64,000 bases of DNA from assembly GCA_022497155.1 (NCBI GenBank), contig MU385754.1, forward strand, positions 62,001-126,000. Reading direction: 5' to 3'. Within the stretch, counting starts at the first letter, position 1, and each line of letters starts with the position of its first letter. The translations under genes were made by a program, and so were the position numbers. The notes below the pieces were generated by a model. That model made no database searches, was not told the origin of the DNA, and saw only the letters and a program-made list of their open reading frames with translations. Source of the stretch: Whalleya microplaca. Taxonomy: Eukaryota; Ascomycota; Sordariomycetes; Xylariales; Xylariaceae. Shown here in pieces: positions 38,459 to 50,100 of the stretch.

Positions 38459-39288
38459 CTATGGAGGACCACGGCCGGGGATCGTTGGGGGTGGTGGAAT
38501 TCTCGTATCAAAGACCCTCCGGTCAATAACCTTAAACTCAAAGACTTTCTCCAGCTCTGCCTTTACTGCTAGCAGTTCCTCATGCGCCTTCTTAACCTTC
38601 TCTGGCTGACTGTCGTCAGGAACGTTCAGCTTTACATTCAACACCCATTTCTGCGCCGGATCTAATGGGCGTAGGTCTGTCCAGGCGGGCAGGGCAGCCA
38701 CCGGTCGTCCTGGGGAATCCGGCAAGCGATAATATCTGCTGAAGACAAATTCAACGTTTTCTCTGACAAATGCGTAGCTTTCCTGGATAGTCTCGTTTTT
38801 GTATCTGTCGCGATCAGTTAGACTCGCTGCCAATCTGGAGCTAGTGAAAGGTAAGCTTACCGAAAACCGTTGTCAAGCATGGCGGTCGGCAGATTGCTCT
38901 GATCAGGTATCTCGATCTTCTTCCTTGACGTTATTGGAGTATCCCGCATCGGGTCTGGTAGATCTGTCCATCGAAGCGTGCCAGGAAGTAGGTTGAATTC
39001 CATAGCGGATCCCGTTCCGAAATGACTGTCTGGGGAAACTTCATACGCAGTCTGAAGAACATACGAGGATCGAAGGAGTTGGGCACTCAGTTCCTTCCAT
39101 AGCGTGGAGTAGCGCGATTGCTGAAAAGCGCGCATGTTTTTGAGAGCGCTTGGCCGTGGGTCGCCATGATAGAAGAGGATGCGGTGGACAGTGTGGCGAG
39201 CCGTCATCCATGTCAGTCCCTGAAGGACAGCGCAGGCCATTATGAAGTCGGCATCCTTCACGGATGCCGTCAGGAAGAGCTCCCGCAT
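38459..39288 (-). CDS. MED18: Mediator complex subunit 18
   Basis: Med18 (Srb5 in yeast) is a head-module subunit of Mediator that pairs with Med20 and contacts RNA polymerase II in pre-initiation complexes. Exons are 38861-39288 and 38459-38804, with a 56-bp intron (38805-38860; GTAAGC donor, CTAAC branch, gacag acceptor) that splits an Arg codon. The product is 257 residues, within the usual fungal range. Family landmarks in order are MRELFLTASVKDADF, VLQGLTWMTARHTVHRILFY, FNLLPGTLRWTDLPDP, PITSRKKIEIPDQSNLP, then across the splice ETIQESYAFVRENVEFVFSR. The protein ends with WVLNVKLNVPDD, ELEKVFEFKVIDRRVFDTR and a Pro-rich tail. The start at 39288 gives the canonical M-x-ELFLTA opening. A TACCTAGGTA palindrome lies 424 bp upstream. 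Confidence 0.92.
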
Positions 39289-39711
39289 CTGGTAGATACT
39301 ACTTGTTGGGCTCCTCTCAATAATCAGATCGTCCTGATGGGAGCAATTGCCCAGTCCACACTTTCGTCCAGTCTACCCGTGTGGTAAGAAAGGGTAATAC
39401 AGAGTGGCTGTCGTCGGTTCTGCTGGGCCCTTCCAAGGAATGGGAGAATAAGGCGTTTTACTGATTGGGTACTGTTTGATAGATGGCAAGAATGGTGAAT
39501 TGAAGTTGCGAAGAAGAGTGTGATTGGTGCTTCTTGGCTGAAGTTGAATTGAGGCTGGCCCCACCAGCCACGAGCTGGGACAAACATACAGAATACATAT
39601 GTAGCTAAACCAGCACTACGTAATAGGGCTGCAGGGCTGCCGAGTGCCCCGCTGTGAGCCAACTTACCGGTGCAATAGTGAGCTTTGATCCCTGGAACGT
39701 ATCGACATCAC

Positions 39712-39721
39712 TACCTAGGTA
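39712..39721. promoter_or_regulatory. TACCTAGGTA palindrome upstream of MED18
   Basis: Third exact occurrence of this palindrome near a gene start in the window. Function is inferred from recurrence only. Confidence 0.4.
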
Positions 39722-42700
39722 CAAATCTTTGACGGCCGCAATCCATTGGCCTAATTAGATGGAGTGATGAGACTCCAAAGATTGATTTTATAGTATAGAG
39801 CGTCAACAATGGCGCGTGCATGTATGAAAGTACAATGGCTAGCTCAAAAAGCTGCTAGAAAATATCACACTACCACTATCACTCGCATAATAATTGGCTG
39901 AATGGTTAGATATTGGTCTCAACAATGGACCAAGCCAAGATTATGACCCTGGAAAAGACGCCACGCGAGTGCAGCTATGTAGCACTTACGATTTTCAACT
40001 GTATACGTCGGGTCTTCAAGACAGTAAGGTTATAGATTGAGATTCCGCGTTACAGCGGTACCGATGATACAAATAATAAACTTGTGTTATTTAGCCATGC
40101 ATTGTACGATATTGATAACAGGTATACTCAATGCTGCAACAACTATGCTTCGTCTTTGGAACACTATGTGAAGTATTTGTAATACCTACATTACCATCGC
40201 ATACACGCACTTATTAATCCGACCCTTATGGTCACTATTGGGAAATCATTGCGACAATTGCTCGTCCTGATCAAAACCCCCCTAGTTCCACATGTAGCTT
40301 TCTTCAAGAATAACATGCTCCAGGCTATGCTGTCTCATGATTGAGAGCTCGAAGCACAGGGGCTGAAGCTGTGATGACTATTGTTATCAGACAAAATGTT
40401 CTAATTCATTGGATGGCCCCAATTTCTCATTCTATTGGGGTAAATAAGCTAACTTATAGAAATAAATAGTATTTTACTAAAAATGCATGCTGTGCTGGGT
40501 AGTCTCTTCGTGTAGAAATACCTATCAATGGTAATTGATTTGAGACTATGTCAGGTCAGTGGGTAAAGCGGACAATTGTCGACTATCACTTGATAGACGT
40601 CATTATCTTATTCTTAAATTATATAGGCCGAGTTTTCCTTATGCAGGTGTAGAATTAAGATTAGGATGTCTAGGTTGGACATTTATTCGGAATGCTACTA
40701 GAGCATGATCGTCCTGCTAGAGTCAACGATGGCCTCATAATCTGCAATGAAGACTGGAGGGTTATGAGGATCAAAACCAAGATAGTGTTGACCAGGGTGT
40801 GATGTTTATCTTTAACTTCTTCAATTCTCTATGAGAGGTTATGCACTGTGAGTAGAGATTGTGTGGAGGCAAAGTGATAGCATAATGGAGAGAATGATGA
40901 TAGTTTACATATTTCAACTTATGAGCCGGAGAATCAAACATGTCCGGTCTTGCCCTCTTATAGAAAGGTATTTCCCCAAGGAGAATCATGGGACGTCATT
41001 TCATTTAAGACGGCTTGTCAAGACTGCTTAACAAAGTGATGGGTTCTTACACGTGGTGAACAACATGGCGACTATACTGTAGCAGTGTAGCCTACAGTCC
41101 ACTACGCTAGGAATAGTGTAGAAGAGTTAATGTATCAACAATTGTTCACAGCTGAAAGAAACTAAAAATATCCCTTACATTCCCTTCAAATTGAGAATGC
41201 TCTTATAAATCGGAAGGAAATTCACAGCCTTCGTGACACATATTGAAATTTGATTCATTAGATTTGATGAAGAATTCCAAAACCTGGTCTTTGTGTAAAC
41301 TAAAGAAAATCACTTTGTAGTTTTAAAGCATGATTCTGTGTGAGAAATTTTCTAGCCCTTATCACTTTAAATTAGATCTAAAGACTATTAATCATAATCA
41401 AGGTGGAAAGAGGGTTTGGAAGTCGTTGATAAGGAGGCTCAGGAGGATTCTTCACAATTCTACATATAGCCCCAGAAAAATTACGATAGCTCATATTGCA
41501 AAGTCGGAGTGGAGGCCAGTGGGCTCCATAGACAGACAGGGACTCCATATTAAAAGGAACCAAAGTCGGGCATCGCAAAAGAGAGTTTATATCTATAAAT
41601 ATCTATCTACTAATTTTAAGCGCCGGCATGTTTCGTACAATCAGAGTCAAGTAGATCAAATGGTTAGCCGGAAAAACTTAATATATTGCGTACTTCTACT
41701 GATTTCATCTTTGCTTTACTGAGGTTTTCAACTACAAGGCTCTCGCGTCACGATGTCCATACATACGCGTCCGTAGAAGTCCTCTCATTACTTCTTGCTA
41801 ACATGAAACTCCACGCTACCGGCTATACCGAATTATGCTATGTGTTAATATTACTTATTCTAAGCTAATGGCAACTATGAGACGCAGGAGCCGCAAGATT
41901 AGGTAGAAAGAGGTGTCAAGAAGCCATGTCGTGATTTACAGGATGGGATGAAGCCATCTCCGCGCAAAGATTGGGCAATTCTGCTGAGTTTCAGGAGTGG
42001 GATATTGATGCCTGACTGGGTCACTAGTGGACCTCTGCATTATCCTAATTCCCAGGGGTTTGGGTCTCAGACACTCTCCCGAAGAAGATAAGCAGGGGAT
42101 TTAGTGGGAGCTGCACATAAAACTCGCATAAAGCCATTGGAAGGCTCCGTACGTACAGATGAAGTATTGGAATGGAGTTGAAATAGTGTGGGCTAGCCGC
42201 CTCAAACCCGTGGACCGTGACAGCCGTGGTCAAGCGATTACATGGTAGTAATATGGCAAAATTTCATGGAATTCCAGTACCCATCGAACAAAATTGCCAA
42301 GCTTACAGTGTAATCTAGCCCTAGTCAACACGACACGCGATGTATGTCGTGAATCGTTGCTGGCATGGTGTTGCGCAACAGCGGGGTTAGATCCGGGAGC
42401 TGTGGCATATCGGTGGCATACGACTCCCTAGATGTACGCAGAGTCTTGCTGCGGGTTGACGTTCTACACGATAATCAAATGTGCCTTGGCAGGGTACATC
42501 AGTCAAGGGACATCAGACTACTATCTCGACTGCCGAGTGGAAGTTGTGCTTCCGTATAGAGGTACTCAAGTGATGACCTTCGTATCTACGGGGGGAAATT
42601 TGCTGGACGATCGGACGGGAATGTCACGGTATGAGGTGGTCAATTGAGCCAAACTGCGTTGTGTTTGTCATGCCTACCTATGCATATTGCCGCCACTATG

Positions 42701-43404
42701 AATGTAGATGACCCAAGAGACAACACGATATAGCATCTTGTCAGTAGCATCGTTCCACCGGTACTTCATCCGTCTGTTCTGTGCCTGTGTTTGTGTTTGT
42801 GCAGCATTGTGGCAGTGGTGGTGTGGAAAGTTTCATGTGCCAAAAAAGATTAAAAGATTTGATATCGATCTTGATATAATTGTAGGGTCGCAGTTGGGAT
42901 CAGCCGTGCCCACCTGTCATTGGATGAACGCGCCACCAACTAACCTTAGTCGGACTACTGCGTACATGTATGTATGTAGAGACGTATGGCATTTGCCTGC
43001 CATGCCTGCCAGGCCGGGCTAGGTATAATGATAGCTACTATATATGTGCAAATAGCGTAGTCGATAGGCTACCCTAGTCCCAATTCGGCATGCCGGCTGC
43101 TGGACTCGTGGACGGCAGGCGCGGGCGCAGGCGGGGCAAAAAATTTATTCATTCTCGACCCAACAGCTGAGCTGAGCTTCCGCCACTTTTCTTTTTGGCA
43201 TCTTCCCTCACCTCACCGGCCTCCAATTCGTCTCGCCAGATCGCGCCAATCGACGTCGTGCTACCCGAGCGACCACTAGAGCCGTCTCTGGGCGTGTGCG
43301 GTTGGTCGGGCTGCTATTATTATCATCTGAGGTAGTCAAGGTAGGCAAGGCATGTTTTATTACCGTCCATGGCAGGCATGGATGGACGTCTTTTACCACG
43401 TTTA

Positions 43405-43442
43405 TTCATGTACGCATACGCATGTATGTTTATGTACATGAA
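43405..43442. repeat. Inverted repeat TTCATGTAC / GTACATGAA
   Basis: Two perfect 9-bp arms flank 20 bp that is itself rich in ATGTATG and CATACG words. It is related in sequence to the TACATGTA-type palindromes elsewhere in the window. Confidence 0.75.
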
Positions 43443-43599
43443 GCCTTTCCTCTCTATCCCTCTCGTAACCCCTGCGGCTCTGCCGTGACGCATCCACCAC
43501 GTCCCCAATTCTTCTGTCGAAGCTCTCGAGCTTGCGCAGCGTGCCCAGATGCAGACCACTTTGATCCACTGCAACCTCAGATATCCCGTCGGTGACAAG

Positions 43600-43631
<32 letters not shown>

Positions 43632-43637
43632 CTGACT
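43600..43637 (+). repeat. Tetranucleotide microsatellite (TGAT)n then (TGAC)2
   Basis: About eight uninterrupted TGAT units (43600-43631) are followed by two TGAC-like units. The repeat lies 1 kb upstream of the ThrE-type gene. Confidence 0.9.
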
Positions 43638-44602
43638 GATGTGATTGAGGCATGCTGTTGGGTGGATCGCAAAGCCTCTCCCTCCCTCACATTCAACCTT
43701 CTTACGGCATAATCTGTCCCACTTTACACTACGTCAGTATAGGCATACGAGCTCCTATTCCAACTTCCAAGGTTTCTCGCTGCCTCACTGCTCCACTCAG
43801 GTCCAGATGGGACAGACACTTGGCCGGGCTCAATCGAGGTCTGGATCGTCGGATTTTCCTCTTAGTGGAGTGGACGAGATAAGGGGGTGGTCTCCTCTGC
43901 CCTCCCTGTCTGACCACCGGTCATTGCAACTAACGAGACACGGTCTTCACATGAGAATCGTCTGCCAATGGTCCTACAGACTGTCCAGACCTACTGTACA
44001 GCAGCAACCGCTCCCCAGATCGGCCCGTTGTTAGCATGTTCTACGACTGTCTCTGGTGCAAGGCCCCACCCTGCACAATTTATGACCACTGGAGCCTCTT
44101 GCGGTCGAGTAGCCATCGCGAAATGGGCCAGTACTCCCAACCCCGAGTAACAAGATACATCCGGACGGAGCTCCAGTCTGAGTCTCCAGTTTATTAACTT
44201 AGCTTTACTCAAGGTACCTACAGTATTCCTGCGCCGATTCCTCGTGTGATTTTCTTTGTAACAACGGCAACAGCTGCCGGACCTATCGCTTCGACGTAAG
44301 CAGAGTCATGATTTAACCTAGCTCTTTGTCCATTCCCCATTCGCTTCCACCTACACACAAGTCCTTCTTAACATACTCACCTCGGTTCCCACTCGCGTTT
44401 CTCTTATATCAAAAACCTGTCCCCGGGTCCGAGTCAGTCAGACGCTACGACAGTATTCGTACCTGTATGAGAAGAGAGTTTTTGCTAGGTCGTCATCCAC
44501 CATCATATTCTATAAAGGTCTTACGTCTTAGTGAGGTGCTTTATTTACTTTTTTGGGCCTCTTCCTTCGAATTATTTATCCCACCGCGACTACCCGGTCG
44601 GC

Positions 44603-47118
44603 ATGGACAAAGCACCGGGATCGTCTCAAGATGAACCTAGTGCTGCCAGAAATTCTCCCGCGGAAACGCCTCAGAGTCCGTCATCACCAGAGTTAAGTGG
44701 TGTGACGAGGAAGGAAAAGGGGCGTGTACGCTTCAATAGTATTGCTGGAGTCGAGCCATCACCATTTTTGGACCTGAATTCCACCGACTCGCCCACGCCC
44801 ACACGCAATGACGGTGGCTTAGTGGCAAGACCGAGGCCGTCGGTCTTGCGTGGGAATTCCTACAATTCCGTAACGAGTATTCCGGAGTCGATCGAGGACG
44901 TGATGGATCCCGACTCCGAGAAGGCAATGTCGGCGCATGCTGCTCAGGAGCGTGCCCAGCATGTTGCCGCTACGCTTCTAGGCTCGCGCTCTGCTCCGGG
45001 GTCTGCTAGAAACTCCCTGGACTCGGATGCCGCGACGGTGAACAGCGGTGATCTTCTTTCGAATCATACGAACATACCCCTCCACGATCTTGGTCTTACA
45101 CGTCAACATCCTCATGATCACGACAACATGCAGAAGACTGCTTCCGAACAGAATCGTGCTTTGAAAACGGAAGCCTATAATATCGTTCGGTCACACACCC
45201 AGAGACATAACCAGAACGACTTCACCCCACCACTACTGCCGGACTCTGTTGTTGGAAGTTCCGGCCAGCTCACACCTAGCGATGAAAAGGCTCACGGGTT
45301 CTACGTTCCCGCACCGCAGCAGTATCGTGGGAGTGTTCTATCACATCTTCTAAAGCTGTATAAACCACCCGAGTCGAGCTATCCACAAAGTCGGAGCGGT
45401 GCTGTTACACCAGGCTCTTCAGGTACTACAACTCCGAATAGACGGAAATGGTACGACAAGAATCGTTCCCAAGATACCCTTGCCAACCTCGTGGAGGCTT
45501 CTGCGCGCCTTGCTAGTGCCTCGGCCACAGTCACAGCCACGAACTCACCGGATGTAGCAACACCGCCAACTCGACCACCGAAACGACCGAAACACAAGCG
45601 CAATCCGAGTAGTCGGATGATGAGTTTTGGCCGACCCCGGATGGAGGATGAGATCCGCATCACCATGCATATCGCAGAGACATTGACTCGTCAAAGGTAC
45701 CTCCTCAAAATGTGTAAGGCTCTCATGTTATTTGGAGCCCCAACACATCGTCTAGAGGAGTACTTGAGGATGAGCGCCAGGGTCCTCGAGATTGATGGCC
45801 AATTTCTTTACCTGCCGGGCTGTATGATCATTTCGTTTGACGACCGATCAACACATACCACTGAAGTGAAGATTGTTCGAACAAACCAGGGCATTGACCT
45901 TGGACGGCTGAAGGATGTACACGAGATATACAAGATGGTTCTCCACGACAAAATCAGCTTGGAGGAAGCTATAGAGCAGCTAACTCAGATTATGAGCCAG
46001 AAGGACAAGTTCCACCCGTGGCTCAGGGTCCTGGTTTTTGGCATTGCGAGTGCTATGGTCGCACCATTTGCTTTCGATGGGCAATTAATTGACCTTCCAA
46101 TCTGCTTCCTGCTCGGATGTCTTGTGGGGACTCTGCAGATTATCGTGGCGCCGAGATCCGATCTTTATAATAATGTTTTCGAAATATCCGCCGCCGTGTT
46201 GACGAGTTTCCTGAGCAGGGCGTTTGGCAGTATTGCCGGTGGATCGATATTCTGTTTCTCGTCCTTGGCTCAGAGCTCCATCGCCCTGATTCTTCCTGGA
46301 TGGTTTGTTTGTAAGTACATGGCTGGCATAATTGGATTAATTATGTGACTAATAATCTTCTCAGTATGCTCCGCACTCGAGCTCCAGTCTCGAGCCCTGG
46401 TGCCTGGCTCCATCCGCATGGTATACGCCATTATCTATTCTCTGTTTCTTGGCTTTGGAATTACGGTCGGAACAGCGCTCTATGGGCTGTTCGACGCTAA
46501 CGCTTCCTCGGCGACGACTTGTCTTAACCCGATACCTACGTACTATCGCTTTTTCTTCGTGCCAGCATTCACCGTCTGCCTTGCCTATGTTAACCAGGCG
46601 AAGTGGAAGCAGATGCCGGTGATGGTACTAATCGCCTTCGCCGGGTACATAGTCAACTACTTCTCTAGCCCGAGGTTCGCCGCTAGCCCACAAATAGCCA
46701 ATACATTAGGTGCTTTCACGGTCGGTGTGCTAGCGAATCTATATTCGAGACTACGACATGGCGTAGCCGCAGCAGCTCTTTTGCCTGCTATATTTGTGCA
46801 GGTGCCCAGTGGCCTTGCGGCGACAGGAAGTCTGTTGAGCGGTTTAAGCACGGCTAATGAGCTGACAAACTCGACACAGACTGTAAACGGAACAAGTACT
46901 GTAAGTTGACCACCGGTATTAGGTCTTATCAATTCGAATTATTTGCTAATTCTCGCAATTAGGTTACCCTTGGTAGCAACCAGCAACTCGATACTATTGT
47001 ATTTGGTGTTGCCGGCTCGATGATCAACATTGCCATTGGCATTACGCTAGGTCTGTTCTTAAGCGCCCTAGTTGTTTATCCACTGGGGAAGCGCAGGAGT
47101 GGCCTGTGGACACTATGA
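44603..47118 (+). CDS. ThrE-type (DUF1212/DUF3815) membrane transporter, Prm10-like
   Basis: The family's bacterial members export threonine and serine; fungal members (yeast Prm10 and relatives) have no firm substrate. Exons are 44603-46310, 46365-46900 and 46963-47118, with introns of 54 and 62 bp, both with GTAAGT donors. The product is 799 residues. Residues 1-345 are Ser/Pro-rich and likely cytosolic and disordered. The soluble front of the first ThrE unit starts near 349 (DEIRITMHIAETLTRQRYLL, then LMLFGAPTHRLEEYL and FLYLPGCMIISFDD). Four or five membrane helices follow from about 473 (WLRVLVFGIASAMVAPFAF; FLLGCLVGTLQIIVAP; SIALILPGWFV). The second unit adds five (IIYSLFLGFGITVGTALYG; FFFVPAFTVCLAYV; MVLIAFAGYIVNYF; AAALLPAIFVQVPSG; and a last helix in exon 3). 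I chose the ATG at 44603. The upstream ATG at 44531 adds an unlikely leader. Confidence 0.9.
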
Positions 47119-50100
47119 AACCATATGTTGTTGGCTTTTCATTCCGTAGGCTGAATACGTCGGCCGTTCGCCGGCTACGGAATCCGATCTAAACAAGCGA
47201 GCAAGCGGATAATGATTTTTGCACAAGGGCGTGAGCTTATAGATTAACAATAGACGGAATGATACACATATAGAAGCACATAACATGTAATGGCGGAGGA
47301 GACAGGGATGACTGGCCGGTATAGACAAACAGCCTCATGGCCGGTGGAAAGTACACACATTGGACGGATTGGCAGTGCAGCGTTTAGGACTTGGCATTTA
47401 CAGCATATGCGGCGGCGTTAAAAGGTATGGTTTGTGGGAAAGGGGCATTGTTAATGAGCCTATCATGATTTGCATGTAGTATAAATGTGGCTAGGGTCAA
47501 CGTGAGGATAGTAGTTAGTCGAAGACGATACCACGATGCAGCTTTTAAATTTGACGCGGATAGGACGGTCGACCTTAGGTCATCTACTCTACTTTCTATG
47601 TTCAACGTGTTATTTCGAGCAATTCTGACGTTGCAAGTTGTCAAGACCTCGGATGAGTAGTATTATCGGCTATCTTCGGTTATCCTTTATACGTAATCGC
47701 GGGCTATAGGAGCCATAGGAGCCCAGGGCATTCTCCTCCTGAGGAGCCGTAACCGGCGATGATTCCCGTGACTGAGGTAGGCGATCCATTTTATCACTAT
47801 TTTCGGACCAATGAACGGCTAGCGCGGATGAGCGAATACCACCAGAGAGGAGTTGTTTATTCAGCTCTCTCTATCATATATGATATCATGGCTCATGGTG
47901 GCCTACCAATCTCAGCGGATAGTAGTGCCTGGAAGATCGATACATTGCATATGCGTTTCTCTCGCATATGCAAGCAACCCGCCCTACATGACCGGCTGTA
48001 ACTTCGTTGCTCGGTACTCGGCAGAGTATTATGTGAGGGTGCGGCGTTTGTTGCCAAATGGAACCCTGTGAATCAGCAATTACGGAAGTGATATGTTCTT
48101 GGTGATTCGTTCTTTTGACGTGTCCACCTAAACTAATTACTCATCCTAAGAATATCCCTATCAAGCAATACTACATATAATACAACATACCCAGTTAAGA
48201 AGATGGCATTTGCAAAATACAAACATGACACAACCACTGTCTAGAATCGCGTTGATGCCGGTTGAAACAGCTACATGTCGAATGGCCTAAACCTCAGTGA
48301 CTGGACATGTCACTTTACATCAGGCTCAATTCAGATTTGTGTCCTACGGATACCTACGGTATAGGTTGTTGAGGATGGAGATTTCTGAATCTGCCATCCA
48401 GGATAAGGCCCGATTCCCCTGACTGCAATGAGACGCCGCGCAGGTCGAATGCTACGGGTCTCACCACCTGGAAAAGAAAAAGGTATATGCTGAACTGTCA
48501 GGTTAGATGAATGGTCAATTTGAATATAGATATTAGCGACCTAGCAGGACAAAAAACTTTTTTCTCTTCTATCTCAATCCCGTCATCCGTCCGCGATGAA
48601 CAACCCCCACAGACAACGGCCATACTCTGCGATTAGCTCGGAGCGATTCTCGAACGTAATCTGTACTTCCTCCTATGTCACACCCGCGAATCCGCCAGTA
48701 GCATTAATCTAGCTGTGAACTCTCCGGAGTTGGGTGGCTTGGGTATGTGTGTAGCCCACCGTCAGCTCGTACGAGTCGAGGGATATCGGAAAGAGGACCC
48801 TAATTCAGCAATTGCTCTCTGAAACGTAACACACCAAGAGCGACTGAGTCACTCAATCCAGGATCCCGGAGTTCCAAAACCGCAAATGCCATTCTGGACA
48901 ACACCACCCATCGCCGTAATCGGCATATGAAGCCTAATGGAGGTGGTGTTGGAAATCATCGAGTGTGGAAGCTTGCGCCATACGAGCGTTTCAGGTTCTC
49001 TCACCTTCCTCTCGCATACCTCTCTAGTCATGGGGATAATTCCCACCTATCGTAATACAATTCTCCGACGACAAGTAAAGGCGACCTAGGTGAAACCAGC
49101 AAAAGCTAGGTATGTCGCATTCTGGAGTATGCAGAAGCCCTTCTCGTGTAGTTTTAGCTTAATAGGAAGCCTAAAAACTTGAGATGAAAATATACATAAA
49201 GTATATATAAAATAAATACGAGATCTAGTATAGATACTTAGAAGTTAGTAACGTTGAAGTAGTTGTTTAGGCAGTAAAGATCGAGTTTTTCATCTATAGC
49301 TATCTGTTCTAGAAAATTGCCTGTTCATACTTACATCAACGTCGATCTTCGAGTTTCCATTCTCCAGTCTGTAGTCTTTCGTATTAGCCACTGTGGAGTG
49401 TCTGCATCGCCGTCTTCTGCTCGTTTTCGGTGTGCTCTGCAACCAGAGGATTGACGTGGTGCCGGCCCCCAATGCATGTCACCGTCAATCATAGCCCTTT
49501 ACCACCTTTACCACATGCCGTGCGTGATGCAGGAGACAGCAAATCATGGAGATCTTCAACCCTGTGTACCCATGCCCGAGTACCTTGATTCCACATGTTC
49601 TTCGTTGTATCGAGGGGCGGCAATAACCTCGCATATGCCTCCTAACTTTCTTGCACGCCTGCATGAAGGTGGGTAGGAGCTCTGGGAAGTACTGCCTATG
49701 GACGAGGGGTTCAAGTTATAGCTCGAATCAGATGGCATTGATTCTGATGCCAACACTCATGCCTGGTTCTCAACGATTCTGGAAGTTGTTGCGTACAACC
49801 ACATGGCTGCTGGTGCTACGTAAGTGGCATTAGTGTTTTCGAGTAGAACAGCATGTGGAACGCGATAGGTAATCTTCCAGGAAAGGTATTAACATGTGGC
49901 TAGCCCTCTTTCTGGGTCGTCATGGCCACCAGAGGTCACAGATCTCATCGACTACTTCGTCTGTACTTTTAGAATGATACGCTGACTCATTTGTACTCCC
50001 GTCGATCAGTAACTTAGAATATGGAGAAGCTTGTTACAAAACCCCCTTTTAGATGTCCCGAATCCACATAGATGATAGATCTCTTCGCCGAGGAGATCGA

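Larger units (their letters stand above)
39289..44602. other. 5.3-kb intergenic stretch
   Basis: The left end (39289-39730) is the MED18 promoter with TACCTAGGTA at 39712-39721. From 39750 to about 42300 the DNA is AT-rich and has no recognisable gene; the longest frame is 130 codons at 41330-41722. From about 42700 to 44602 it is GC-richer, with a tetranucleotide repeat (43600-43637), an inverted repeat (43405-43442) and, at the right end, the ThrE-type gene's promoter and leader. The 129-codon frame at 43645-44034 shows no family pattern. Confidence 0.5.

Noticed and set aside
43645..44034. 129-codon plus-strand frame upstream of the transporter gene
   Set aside because: Ser/Pro/His-rich reading without motif in promoter-side DNA; no splice link to the transporter gene.
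44531..44602. Upstream ATG extending the ThrE-type protein by 24 residues
   Set aside because: The extension reads as leader sequence and precedes a better start at 44603.
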